64,000 nucleotides of DNA from Haloferax namakaokahaiae (lineage in GTDB: Archaea > Halobacteriota > Halobacteria > Halobacteriales > Haloferacaceae): contig NZ_JBHTAA010000005.1 of NCBI RefSeq assembly GCF_042663225.1, positions 1,674,001 to 1,738,000 of the forward strand. Reading direction: 5' to 3'. Each line of letters starts with the position of its first letter. The first letter of the stretch is position 1. Below, one piece after another: positions 15,868 to 24,673 of the stretch. Position numbers and translations under genes: made by a program. Below the pieces are notes generated by a model that worked only from the letters and a program-made list of their open reading frames with translations, was not told the DNA's origin and ran no database searches.

Positions 15868-17056
15868 CCCCACTCGCTCCGGCGGCGACCCGCTCGTGGA
15901 TGTGCCCCTCGCGGGTCCGGAGGTGGTCGGGGTGTCGGTCGTTGGAGACGGCCAGTAGCTCGGCGACGATGCTGTGGGCTATCTGGTACGGCGACCCGCC
16001 GCCGAGGTCGAGTCCGATAGGCGTATACAGCGTCGAGAGCGCTCGTTCGTCGAAAGTCGTTCCCTCCTCCTCGAATCGCTCGCGCATCTCTTCGAAGCGT
16101 TCGTGTGGTCCCATCAGTCCGACGTAGGGCGCTGGCGAGTCGAGCAGCGTCTCGACGGTCAGTCGGTCGTCGATGAAGTTGTGGGTCATGACGACGGCGT
16201 AGGTTCGCTCGGTGAGGTCGAGTGCGTCGGCGACCGACCCCGGTGAGGTGGTCAGCGTCTCGTCGGCATCGGGGAATTGCGCTTCGATATCGACGCCGCC
16301 GCGGAATCCGACGACCGTCACCCGGAAGTCGTTCTTCGCGGCCAACTCGGTGACCGGGCCGACGTCGTGGCCCGTTCCGAAGACGACGAGATTCGGCGGG
16401 GCCGCGAGACCGTCCACGAACACGCTGAGTCGATGGCCCTCGTGGTCGAGTTCGACGACGCCCGCCCGCCCGCGTTCGGCGAGCGATTGTGCGTTCTCGG
16501 TCAACCTCGCGTTCGACGTGGGCCAGTCGCTGGCCGAGTGGCCGTCGGGGGTCACGAAACTCCCGTCGTCTGGGTAGTAGTACGCCCGAGCACCGGTTTC
16601 CAATGGCACACGCATTTTGCCGAACCCCTCTGCGCTCTCGTCACCGTCGAGAACCGTGAGAACCGCCACGTCACGCCCGTTGGTGAACGCTTCGACGGCC
16701 GGTCGGTAGGTCTCGTCCAGTGGTTCTAACAGCACTTCGATGATGCCGTTACAGCCGACGCCGAGTCCCCACACGTCGTCCTCGTCGTCCATCAGGTCGT
16801 AGGTGACGACTTCGGGACGCCCCGACGCGCGGACCGACTCGGCGACCGTGCGCAGGTCGTCTTCCAGACACCCGGCGGTGATACTGCCGACGCCTTCGCC
16901 CCCTTCGTCGAGGAGCATCTTCGCACCGGGGCGTCGGTAGGCGTTCCCCTCCACGTCTACGATGGTGGCGAGAACGTCCGCGTGGTCCGCATCGAGTCGC
17001 TCGTGAACGCGCTGTACTACTTCGGTCTCCGGAACACTCCACTTGCTTCCTGTCAT
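15860..17056 (-). CDS. XdhC/CoxI family molybdoenzyme maturation factor
   Basis: 398 residues. XdhC proteins bind the molybdenum cofactor, oversee its sulfuration and deliver it to xanthine dehydrogenase-family enzymes. Visible: N-terminal XdhC/CoxI domain (DVLATIVDVEGNAYRRPGAKMLL, GSITAGCLEDDL, WGLGVGCNGIIEVLLEP) with the conserved Cys and GCNG, then a Rossmann domain (LVVFGTGHDVGPVTELA) and the C-terminal signature PIGLDLGGGSPYQIAHSIVAELLAV. The start at 17056 overlaps the upstream gene by ATGA. It is one of two XdhC-like genes in this operon; this one is full length with both domains. Confidence 0.9.
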   Translation of the reverse strand: MTGSKWSVPETEVVQRVHERLDADHADVLATIVDVEGNAYRRPGAKMLLDEGGEGVGSITAGCLEDDLRTVAESVRASGRPEVVTYDLMDDEDDVWGLGVGCNGIIEVLLEPLDETYRPAVEAFTNGRDVAVLTVLDGDESAEGFGKMRVPLETGARAYYYPDDGSFVTPDGHSASDWPTSNARLTENAQSLAERGRAGVVELDHEGHRLSVFVDGLAAPPNLVVFGTGHDVGPVTELAAKNDFRVTVVGFRGGVDIEAQFPDADETLTTSPGSVADALDLTERTYAVVMTHNFIDDRLTVETLLDSPAPYVGLMGPHERFEEMRERFEEEGTTFDERALSTLYTPIGLDLGGGSPYQIAHSIVAELLAVSNDRHPDHLRTREGHIHERVAAGASGDD

Positions 17057-17964
17057 GGGTTCAGTCCTCGCTGGTCCTCGTTCGCACGTCGCCGAAGCGA
17101 CAGGCCGCTCGCGGTGGACCCGCCGCGAACGGCGTACACTTTCTGCACGCCGGCGTCGTGCAGGTCGGTCCCGCACGCACCGGCGCGAATCGCTGCTCGG
17201 GCGCGGTCGGCGTCGGCCACCGACGCGCCGGCGACGACATCGACGCCGGCATCGAACAGTGGGTCGGGAAGGAACGACGCGGTCGCACCGACGACCACGA
17301 CCGTCGCCGTCAACGGAGCGGCGTCCAAATATCGCTCGACGCCGCCGTACAGAAACGCAGACCCGGTTACGAAAATCACCTCGGCGTCGGCGAGCGCCGC
17401 GCTCGCCTCAGATTGCCCGTACACCGTGACTTGAACGCCCTCGGGCGCGGCCACGTCGCCGACTGCGTCGCGTTCGATGACGCGAACCTCCACGTCGTCG
17501 AACTTCCGGAACGCGGGGCGAAACAGCCCCACCGTCGCAATCGTCTCGACGTTCGCATCGAGCAGCGCCATCGGGTCGCCCGCCGTCCACTCGGTAGAGG
17601 GAACCGACAGCGCGTTGAGCGCCGCGACGGCGACGGACAACGAGACGCGGTCGGCGGGCGTTTTCGGGCCTTCGGCCGGTGCCGACGCCGCCCAATCGAG
17701 CAGCGTCGAGACGTCGAGACCGTCCGTGGACGGCGCGGGACCGGGTGGTCGATGGGCGAGACCGGCAGTCGTCCCGCCGTTCGAGTGTTCGCTCTTCGAC
17801 TCTTCGCCGTTCGGCCCTTCCCCGACTTGAGTCGCCGCCTGCACGCCGGACAGTTCGACCATCACAACCGAATCGCCGATGGTCACTCGCTCCAGCGTGG
17901 CTCGATTTGGCGCACCGAGCGTGCGGAGTCGGTCCACGACGGCGGGGAGAAGCGGGTCGGTCAC
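17053..17964 (-). CDS. DUF364-type Rossmann-like protein (putative heavy-metal chelation domain)
   Basis: 303 residues. The C-terminal half matches the DUF364 pattern I know: FVTGSAFLYGGVERYLDAA, VVVVGATASFLPDPLFDAGVDVVAGASVADAD, AIRAGACG. An internal loop (about 55-85) is low complexity and hydrophilic. DUF364 domains are described as Rossmann-like with a proposed metal-chelating role. The start is a GTG at 17964 overlapping the CoxE stop (GTGA), and its stop overlaps xdhC (ATGA), so it is firmly inside the cox operon. A role in metal handling for the CO dehydrogenase is inferred from position. Confidence 0.75.
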   Translation of the reverse strand: MTDPLLPAVVDRLRTLGAPNRATLERVTIGDSVVMVELSGVQAATQVGEGPNGEESKSEHSNGGTTAGLAHRPPGPAPSTDGLDVSTLLDWAASAPAEGPKTPADRVSLSVAVAALNALSVPSTEWTAGDPMALLDANVETIATVGLFRPAFRKFDDVEVRVIERDAVGDVAAPEGVQVTVYGQSEASAALADAEVIFVTGSAFLYGGVERYLDAAPLTATVVVVGATASFLPDPLFDAGVDVVAGASVADADRARAAIRAGACGTDLHDAGVQKVYAVRGGSTASGLSLRRRANEDQRGLNP

Positions 17965-19424
17965 GAAACTCCTCCCTCGTCGCTCGTTTTGGGCGTCGCA
18001 TTCGACGTCGCGTTCGACGCCGCGCCGTCTCGGGAGCGTCTTCGGCGCGGGTCGTACTCGTAGCCGATGGGCCCGGCGGTGCCGCGGCGTTCGAGTTGTC
18101 GCGCGGCCTCGGCCAGGTCCGCCGGCGTCGCAAATCCGAACAGCGCATCGACGTAGGGCAGACACGTCGCCATCCCCTTCGACTTCGGTTCGTAGGCCGG
18201 CGACACCGCGAGCGGATTGAGCCAGACGAGCGCGTTGGCTCGGCCGGCGAGCCACGTCACGCCCCGCTGGAGCGTCTCCTGGTCGCCCACGTCGAGACCG
18301 TCGCTGACGACGACGACGGCGGTTCGCCGGTCGATTGCGTGGGGATGCTCTCGTCGGAGCGTCTCGAACGCGTCGCCGATGCGCGTCCCGCCACCCCAGT
18401 CGATTTCGGCGGCGCGGAGTGCGGCCGCGGGGTTTCCCTTCGCCCGGGCGAACTGGTCGGTCGCGTCCACGAGGTCGGTGTCGAACAGGAAGACCGACCC
18501 CGCTCGGGCGCTCGTCTGGAGCGCCTCTGCGAACGCGAGCAGGGTCTCTCGGTCAACCGTATCGAGGACGGAGCCGCTGACATCGACGAGGAGGCAACAC
18601 CGGAGTTCGTTGACGACCGGTTCGCGGGTCGGCAGTCGAATGGGCGTCCCGCCGGTGGCGATGCTCGCTCGGAGTGCGCGACGGGCATCGACGCGTTTCC
18701 CGTCCTCGGTTCGGCGACTTCGACGGCCGGGAATGGTCGCCAGCGCGTCCACGAATCGCTCGACGGCCGCTTGGTCGCGCTCAGAGAGTGGTGGCGTGTC
18801 GCCGTCGATTGCTTCGCGTCCGCCGACGGCGCTGTATCGCCGGGCGTTCCCGTCGCCGGGGTCGGTCGATGCGGGCCGCTCGCTCGTCGAGTGTTGCATG
18901 CCCGTCGGAATCCGAACGTCCACCCGACCCGGTTCGTCGCCGGCGCCCATCTCGGGTGCCGCCGCGTCGCCGAGCGTCTCTGGGGTGTCGGCATCGTCAC
19001 TCTCGTCTTCCTGTAACTGCGCAACTGGGCGTTCTCTCTCTGTGTCGTCCGACTCGTCGCCGTCGGGCGAGAGACCACCCTCGTCGGTGGCGATTCGGTC
19101 GAGTCCCGTTCGCAGGCGGTGCCAGAAGTCGGGAAAGGCTTCGTCGAAGGCGTCGCCGTCCTCGGCATCGACGAGCAACGTCGCTCGGAGCGCGTCGGCG
19201 ACGGCCGCTCGGTCGGACAGCCCCATCACCGCGAGCACGCTGGCCCCGTCGAGACTGCCGTTCGCCGGGACCGACACGCCCGCGTGTCGGAGGGTTCGCG
19301 TGAAGCGAATCAACTCCGTCACGACGTGGCGTCGCGCGAGTCGAAAGTCGGGGACGTTCTGCCAGCCGGGTGGCTGGGTCTGTCCCGCGTCGTTCCCGTC
19401 GAAAAAGTCAGGACCGGGAGCCAT
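17961..19424 (-). CDS. coxE: CoxE-like von Willebrand factor A domain protein
   Basis: 487 residues. The C-terminal 200 form a VWA domain with MIDAS motif LVDVSGS (DxSxS at about 281-285), a later Thr/Gly-rich loop GGGTRIGDAF and VVVVSDGLDVGD. The middle (about 120-215) is acidic and low complexity. In Oligotropha CoxE works with the CoxD ATPase and CoxF in maturing the Mo-Cu centre of apo-CO dehydrogenase, in particular copper insertion. The ATG at 19424 overlaps coxD by 17 bases. Other MoxR-associated VWA proteins are the alternative, but the operon makes CoxE likely. Confidence 0.85.
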   Translation of the reverse strand: MAPGPDFFDGNDAGQTQPPGWQNVPDFRLARRHVVTELIRFTRTLRHAGVSVPANGSLDGASVLAVMGLSDRAAVADALRATLLVDAEDGDAFDEAFPDFWHRLRTGLDRIATDEGGLSPDGDESDDTERERPVAQLQEDESDDADTPETLGDAAAPEMGAGDEPGRVDVRIPTGMQHSTSERPASTDPGDGNARRYSAVGGREAIDGDTPPLSERDQAAVERFVDALATIPGRRSRRTEDGKRVDARRALRASIATGGTPIRLPTREPVVNELRCCLLVDVSGSVLDTVDRETLLAFAEALQTSARAGSVFLFDTDLVDATDQFARAKGNPAAALRAAEIDWGGGTRIGDAFETLRREHPHAIDRRTAVVVVSDGLDVGDQETLQRGVTWLAGRANALVWLNPLAVSPAYEPKSKGMATCLPYVDALFGFATPADLAEAARQLERRGTAGPIGYEYDPRRRRSRDGAASNATSNATPKTSDEGGVS

Positions 19425-20421
19425 CGGGAACCTCCACGGTTCGGTCGGTCGCCACGCTGGCGGCCTCACGGAGTCGTTCGAGCAGTTCCGTATCGACGCG
19501 CTCTACGTCCTCGACCTCCTTGAGCAGACAGCCGAGCGTCCGCTCGATTTCGTCGGTCGAGATGGACGCCGAGTCGTCGTCTCCCGAGTCGGCTCGGAGT
19601 GTCGCAACCGCCCGCGCCCAGTCGAGCGTCTCGGCGACACCGGGGCGCTTGAGGAACGACTCCTCGCGGAGGCGCTCGACGATTGCGCACACCTCGGCGG
19701 CGACGACGGCGTCGAGTTCGGGCACTTTGCGGGTGACGATTTCGTACTCCGTCTCGAACGACGGCGGTTCGACGTGCAGGTACAGACAGCGACGTTTGAG
19801 CGCGTCACTCAGCGCCCGCGTGCGGTTCGAGGTCAGGATGACGATGGGCGGGTGGTCCGCGGTGACCGTCCCCAGTTCTGGAATCGACACCTGAAAGTCC
19901 GAGAGCAGTTCCAACAGGAACGCCTCGAACTCCTCGTCTGCGCGGTCTATCTCGTCGATGAGCAGCACCGGCGGTCGGTCGCCGTCGGCGGTGAGCACCC
20001 GAAGGAGCGGGCGTTCGAGGAGGTACTCCTCGTCGAACACCGAGTTCGATCGTGCCTCGTCTACGGGTGGTTCGCCGTTCGTCTCGCCCGTGCCCACCCG
20101 TCCTTCGTCCGACTGGACGGCCAGCAGTTGTTTCGTGTAGTTCCACTCGTACAGTGCGTTCTCGACGGTCAACCCCTCGTAACACTGGAGGCGAATCAAC
20201 TCGGTGTCGAACGCCTCGGCGAGCACCTTCCCGAGTTCCGTCTTCCCGCTCCCCGGGGGCCCTTCCGCGAGGAGCGGTCGGCCCATCCGCAGCGCGAGGT
20301 AGACGGTGGTGACGACGCGGTCGGTCGCCACGTAGTTCAGTCGGTCGAACCGCTCGCGCAACCCAGATTCGGAGAGGTCGCCGAACGGCGAGGTCGGAGG
20401 CTCCGACTGCTCTCCCGTCAT
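19408..20421 (-). CDS. coxD: CoxD-like MoxR AAA+ ATPase
   Basis: 337 residues, MoxR-type AAA+ chaperone. Walker A GPPGSGKT (54-61), Walker B VLLIDEIDRAD with sensor-type loop VILTSNRTRALSDALKRRC (sensor 1 and arginine-rich segment). CoxD is the membrane-associated ATPase that in Oligotropha is needed to build the sulfido-Mo and Cu parts of the active site. It begins at the ATG overlapping the XdhC-YHS stop (ATGA) and runs 17 bases into coxE. Paired MoxR plus VWA genes are the standard arrangement. Confidence 0.9.
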   Translation of the reverse strand: MTGEQSEPPTSPFGDLSESGLRERFDRLNYVATDRVVTTVYLALRMGRPLLAEGPPGSGKTELGKVLAEAFDTELIRLQCYEGLTVENALYEWNYTKQLLAVQSDEGRVGTGETNGEPPVDEARSNSVFDEEYLLERPLLRVLTADGDRPPVLLIDEIDRADEEFEAFLLELLSDFQVSIPELGTVTADHPPIVILTSNRTRALSDALKRRCLYLHVEPPSFETEYEIVTRKVPELDAVVAAEVCAIVERLREESFLKRPGVAETLDWARAVATLRADSGDDDSASISTDEIERTLGCLLKEVEDVERVDTELLERLREAASVATDRTVEVPDGSRS

Positions 20422-21557
20422 CGTGGGTGAGCGGGCCGTCCCTCGTCCGCGTCGAGGTACTCGTCGGGGTCGTTGCTGAAGGAGTCCGCACAGCCCTGAC
20501 AGCAGAAGTAGTAGGTCTGCCCCTCGTGCGTGACGCTCGGCGCGCCCTCGGGTTCGACCGTCATCCCGCAGACGGGGTCGATGTGCGGCCCGTCGCTCGC
20601 GTCGGCGGCCTCCGTCGTCTCCGCGTCGTGGTGGTTGTCGTGGTCGCCTCCGGAACAGCAGGACTCGGTTTCGCGCGCCGACTCACTGCCGGACGCAGTG
20701 ACCGCACCGACCGACGCTCGCACGTCGATGAGTTCGGCGAGGATGCTGACGGCGATTTCGCTCCCCGTGTGGGCGTCGATGTCGAGACCGGCGGGAGTCG
20801 TGACTGCATCCCGAATCGTCTCCGGGTCGCTGTCGAGGAGTCCGGCGGCGCGCTCGACGACTTCCGTCGCGCGAACGCTGCTCGCCACGAGACCGATGTA
20901 CGGCGCGTCGGCGAGGACGCCCGCGGCGACGCCGCGAGCGTCGTACTTGCCCATCGAGGCGACGACGACGAACGGTCCCGACCCGACTTCCGCGGCGATG
21001 TCGCCGGGGTCGAGCGTAGTCAGGACCGTCGTGGCGTCGCTCCCCGCCTGCTCGTCGCTCGCCCCGTCCGGGTCCACGACGGTGACCGTCACGTCGAGTT
21101 CGGGGGCGAGTCTGGCGAGCGAGCGCGCCACGGGTGAATCGCCGACGACGAGGAGTTGCGTCGCCGGAATCACCGGTTCGACGAACACTTCGAGGGTACC
21201 CTCGCTGTGGCACGTCATCGGAAACGCGTCCAGTCCGGGGCGTGCGACGTCCTCGGGGTCGGGCGCGAGACCGAGTAGCCGTGGTTTGCCGTCCGCGATG
21301 GCTGCTCGGGCCTCTCGAATCACCGTCGATTGTGCGCAGGACGCGCCGCCGACCCATCCGAAGAGGTCACCGTCGGCGGTGACGACCGCGCGGTCGCCGA
21401 CGTTCGCCGAGACCGGCGGTTCGCGTCGGACGACGGTCGCCCGAGCGTAGGGGTCGCCGCGCTCGGTCAGCAGTCGTTCGCGTTCGGCGAGGTCGTCGCT
21501 GGCGTCCGCGTCGTGGTGGGCGTCGTGGTGAGCGTCGTGTGCTGTTCCGTCTGTCAT
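20418..21557 (-). CDS. XdhC/CoxF-like protein fused to a C-terminal YHS metal-binding domain
   Basis: 379 residues. Residues about 25-115 are an XdhC/CoxI-type domain (ANVGDRAVVTADGDLFGWVGGASCAQSTVIREA, with TCHSEGTLEVFVEP), then a Rossmann domain (LLVVGDSPVARSLARLAPEL) ending with GLDIDAHTGSEIAVSILAEL. After a linker with CCSGGDHDNHHDAE comes a YHS domain: HIDPVCGMTVEPEG, THEGQTYYFCCQGCADSF. The N-terminus is histidine-rich (HDAHHDAHHDAD). CoxF is the XdhC-like factor required for copper in CO dehydrogenase; a fused YHS (TRASH-like) domain, known to bind metals including Cu, fits that. It lies 6 bases after coxL. Confidence 0.85.
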   Translation of the reverse strand: MTDGTAHDAHHDAHHDADASDDLAERERLLTERGDPYARATVVRREPPVSANVGDRAVVTADGDLFGWVGGASCAQSTVIREARAAIADGKPRLLGLAPDPEDVARPGLDAFPMTCHSEGTLEVFVEPVIPATQLLVVGDSPVARSLARLAPELDVTVTVVDPDGASDEQAGSDATTVLTTLDPGDIAAEVGSGPFVVVASMGKYDARGVAAGVLADAPYIGLVASSVRATEVVERAAGLLDSDPETIRDAVTTPAGLDIDAHTGSEIAVSILAELIDVRASVGAVTASGSESARETESCCSGGDHDNHHDAETTEAADASDGPHIDPVCGMTVEPEGAPSVTHEGQTYYFCCQGCADSFSNDPDEYLDADEGRPAHPR

Positions 21558-21563
21558 TTATGC

Positions 21564-24047
21564 TTAGTCGTCTGCCGCCTCGCCGCTTCCCGCCGCTTCG
21601 AACTCGAAGTCGAAGTGGTCGGCCGGGTCGATGGCGAGACCCGCCTCGTCGAGTTTCTCCCAGACTCTGTCGGGCGTCATGGGCATCTCGATGTGTTTGA
21701 TACCGGCGTGCGCCATCGCATCGACGACGGCGTTGACGATTGCCGGCGGCGACCCGACGGTCGGCGACTCGCCGACGCCTTTCGCACCGATCGGGTGGTG
21801 CGGCGACGGCGTGACGGTGTAACCCGTCTCGAACTCCGGAATCTCCATCGAGGTGGGGAGCAGGTAGTTCATGAAGTCGCCACCGGTGACGTTGCCGTTG
21901 TCGTCGTAGGTGACGTGTTCCAGCATCGCCGTCCCGATACCTTGGGCGAGTCCGCCGTGGATTTGACCCTCGATAATCATCGGGTTGATGCGGTTGCCGC
22001 AGTCGTCCACGGCGACGAACTTCTCGAACTCGACTTCGCCCGTCTCGCGGTCAACCTCGACGACGACGATGTACGAGCCGAACGGGTAGGTCATCTCCGG
22101 CGGGTCGTAGTAGTCCACGGCTTCGAGACCGGGTTCTTCGCCCGCGGGGTGGTTCATGTAGGCTCCGGCGGCGATTTCGGTGATCGTAATCGACCGGTCC
22201 GGCGCACCGATGAGGTGGAACTCGCCGGTCTCGCGGTCCCACGTCACGTCGTCCTCGCTCGCTTCGAGTTCGTTCGCGGCGATGGTTTTCGCTTTCTCGC
22301 GGACCTTCCGGGCGGCGACTGCTGCGGCCGCGCCCGCGACCGGCGTACTCCGCGACCCGTAGGTACCGAGTCCGTACGGGTCGGTGTCGGTGTCGCCGTG
22401 TTCGACCGTGATGTCCTCGACGTCCATGCCGAGTTCCTCGGCGACGATTTGGGCGAAGGTGGTCTCGTGACCCTGTCCTTGCGTCTGGACGCCGACTCGC
22501 ACCGTGGCGCTCCCGTTCGGGTGGACGCGGATGTCGGCGGAGTCGAACATCTCGACGCCGGCGATGTCACAGGTCTTTCCGGGGCCGGCCCCGACGACTT
22601 CCGTAAAGGAGGAGATGCCGATGCCGAGCAGTTTGTCGGCGTCTTCGTCGATGCGGCGCTGTTGTTCCTCGCGGTAGGCGTCGTAGTCAGCCATCTCCAG
22701 TGCGAGGTCGAGTGCCTTCTCGTAGTCGCCGGAGTCGTAGTTCCACCCCGTCGGACTCTTGTACGGGAACTTCTCCGGCGGGATGAAGTTCTTCCGTCGA
22801 ATCTCTGCGGGGTCCATGCCGAGTTCGTCGGCGAGCACTTTCACCATCCGCTCGATGAGGTAGACGGCTTCGGTGACCCGGAACGAACAGCGATAGGCGA
22901 CGCCACCGGGTGCGGTGTTCGTGTACGCCGCCGTCAACGACCCGTAGGCCGTGTCGATGTCGTACGACCCGGTGAAGATGTTGAAGAACCCCGCGGGGAA
23001 CTTCGACGGCTGGGCGACGGCGTTGTACGCGCCGTGATTCGCCAGCACGTGCGTTCGCACCGCCTGAATCTTGCCGTCTTTCGTCGCCGCGAGTTCGCCC
23101 GTCATGTCGTAGTCGCGGGCGAACCCGGTCGATTGGATGTTCTCCGAGCGCTCCTCGACCCACTTCACCGGCTTTTCGAGGACGACCGACGCGGCGGCCG
23201 CGACGACGTAGCCGGGATAGATGGGCACTTTGTTACCGAATCCGCCGCCCACGTCGGGGCTGACGATGCGGACCTTGTGTTCGGGGATGCCCGCCACCTG
23301 CGAGAACAGCGTCCGGTGGATGTGCGGTGCCTGCGAGGTCATGTGCACCGTCAGTTTGTCCTTGCCGGGGTCGTAGTCGCCGACCGCTCCACACGTCTCG
23401 ATTGGGGCGGGGTGGAGTCGCTGGTAGAGCATCTGCTCTTTGACGGTCACGTCGGCCTCGTCGAACACCTTCGCCGTGGCCTCTTCGTCGCCCGTCTCCC
23501 AGTCGAGACAGTGGTTGTCGGTCTGCCCCTCGATGTCGTCGCGGATGAGCGGCGCGTCCTCTTCGAGCGCCTTGTGGGCATCCACGACCGGGTCGAGCAC
23601 CTCGTAATCGACGACGACCTTCTGCGCGCCGTCTTTCGCGGTGTAGCGGTCGGTTGCGATGACCGCTGCGACCTCTTGGGACTGGAACTTCACCTTGTCG
23701 TTGACGAGCACGTCCTGCGTGTCCGCCATCAACGTCGGCATCGTCGCAAGGCCGTGTTCGAGCAGGTCGTCGGCGGTGAGGACGGCGACGACGCCGTCCA
23801 CGTCCAGCGCCCGCGACTTGTCGATGTTCTTGATTCGGGCGTGTGCGTGCGGACTGCGAAGGATTTCGCAGTGCAGCATCCCCGGTTTCTTGATGTCGTC
23901 CACGTAGTTGCCGCGACCCGTGATGAAGCGCTGGTCTTCCTTGCGTTTGACCTCCTCGCCCATCCCGCCGCGGCCGTGACCACAGAACGTCTCCGGGTCG
24001 GGGCCGCCGTCCTCCGAGTGGACGTACGGTCGCTCGTCGCTACTCAT
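21564..24047 (-). CDS. coxL: Aerobic carbon monoxide dehydrogenase large subunit CoxL, form I
   Basis: Catalytic molybdenum-copper subunit oxidising CO to CO2; 827 residues, the usual length. The form I active-site loop AYRCSFR is at 384-390 with Cys387 (codon 22887-22889), the residue that carries copper in Oligotropha CoxL; form II proteins have AYRGAGR instead. Molybdopterin-binding stretches include SPDVGGGFGNK, GVQTQGQGHETTFAQ and the C-terminal GAKGVGESP, where Glu760 corresponds to the conserved base. It overlaps coxS (ATGA). The N-terminal tail has an extra acidic segment. The enzyme would sit at the inner membrane face, passing electrons via CoxS and CoxM to the respiratory chain. 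Confidence 0.95.
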   Translation of the reverse strand: MSSDERPYVHSEDGGPDPETFCGHGRGGMGEEVKRKEDQRFITGRGNYVDDIKKPGMLHCEILRSPHAHARIKNIDKSRALDVDGVVAVLTADDLLEHGLATMPTLMADTQDVLVNDKVKFQSQEVAAVIATDRYTAKDGAQKVVVDYEVLDPVVDAHKALEEDAPLIRDDIEGQTDNHCLDWETGDEEATAKVFDEADVTVKEQMLYQRLHPAPIETCGAVGDYDPGKDKLTVHMTSQAPHIHRTLFSQVAGIPEHKVRIVSPDVGGGFGNKVPIYPGYVVAAAASVVLEKPVKWVEERSENIQSTGFARDYDMTGELAATKDGKIQAVRTHVLANHGAYNAVAQPSKFPAGFFNIFTGSYDIDTAYGSLTAAYTNTAPGGVAYRCSFRVTEAVYLIERMVKVLADELGMDPAEIRRKNFIPPEKFPYKSPTGWNYDSGDYEKALDLALEMADYDAYREEQQRRIDEDADKLLGIGISSFTEVVGAGPGKTCDIAGVEMFDSADIRVHPNGSATVRVGVQTQGQGHETTFAQIVAEELGMDVEDITVEHGDTDTDPYGLGTYGSRSTPVAGAAAAVAARKVREKAKTIAANELEASEDDVTWDRETGEFHLIGAPDRSITITEIAAGAYMNHPAGEEPGLEAVDYYDPPEMTYPFGSYIVVVEVDRETGEVEFEKFVAVDDCGNRINPMIIEGQIHGGLAQGIGTAMLEHVTYDDNGNVTGGDFMNYLLPTSMEIPEFETGYTVTPSPHHPIGAKGVGESPTVGSPPAIVNAVVDAMAHAGIKHIEMPMTPDRVWEKLDEAGLAIDPADHFDFEFEAAGSGEAADD

Positions 24048-24673
24048 CGGGCGTCACCTCCCGTGTCGCCGACGTGGTCGCGGTCGGTCGATGGGCCGCC
24101 GCAGCAGTTCTCGACGCCGCAGGTGAACTCGGCGTCACCCGTGCTGGACGATTCGAGGGCTTCGACGCCACCGTCGGCGGCGGCGACTTCCGTCAGTTTG
24201 TCCGAGGCGTACTCGATGGATTTGACGATGTTCTGGTAGCCGGTACAGCGACAGAGGTTGCCGCTGATTGCCTCGCGTATCTCCGCTTCGCTCGGGTCCG
24301 GGTTGTCGTCGAGCAGCGCCTTGCCGGACATGAGCATGCCGGGCGTACAATAGCCGCACTGGAGACCGTGTTCCTCGCGGAAGCCCTCCTGTAACGGGTG
24401 GAGACCGCCGGCCGCCTCGGGGAGTGCTTCCATCCCTTCGACGGTGAGCAGTTCGCTCCCGTCGGCCTGCGTGGCGAACATCAGACAGGACTTGATGGGT
24501 TCGCCGTCTTTGACGACGGTACACGCGCCGCAGTTGCCGGTGTCGCACCCGATGTGCGTCCCAGTCATATCCAGTTCTTCCCTGATGGTGTGCACCAGGA
24601 GTTGGCGCGGTTCGACTTCGACCGTATGCTCGGTCCCGTTGACCGTGAGCGTGATTTCTCGTGTAATCGTCAT
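24044..24673 (-). CDS. coxS: Aerobic carbon monoxide dehydrogenase small (iron-sulfur) subunit CoxS
   Basis: 209 residues. Two 2Fe-2S clusters: plant-type Cys43, Cys48, Cys51, Cys63 (GCDTGNCGACT, KSC) and the C-terminal-domain cluster Cys106, Cys109, Cys141, Cys143 (QCGYCTPGML, NLCRCTGYQNIV). It carries electrons from the Mo-Cu site in CoxL to FAD in CoxM. Typical CoxS proteins end about 15-20 residues after CRCTGY; this one goes on for some 45 more residues, with a hydrophilic tail containing Cys185, Cys190 and Cys191 (CGVENCCGG). It overlaps coxM and coxL by four bases each. Confidence 0.95.
   Translation of the reverse strand: MTITREITLTVNGTEHTVEVEPRQLLVHTIREELDMTGTHIGCDTGNCGACTVVKDGEPIKSCLMFATQADGSELLTVEGMEALPEAAGGLHPLQEGFREEHGLQCGYCTPGMLMSGKALLDDNPDPSEAEIREAISGNLCRCTGYQNIVKSIEYASDKLTEVAAADGGVEALESSSTGDAEFTCGVENCCGGPSTDRDHVGDTGGDAR

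Noticed and set aside
21330..24239. 969-residue open frame on the plus strand over coxL and coxS
   Set aside because: It is antisense to a clearly conserved operon; at this GC content and codon bias the opposite frame lacks stops. The translation is low-complexity Val/Asp/Arg-rich with no domain.
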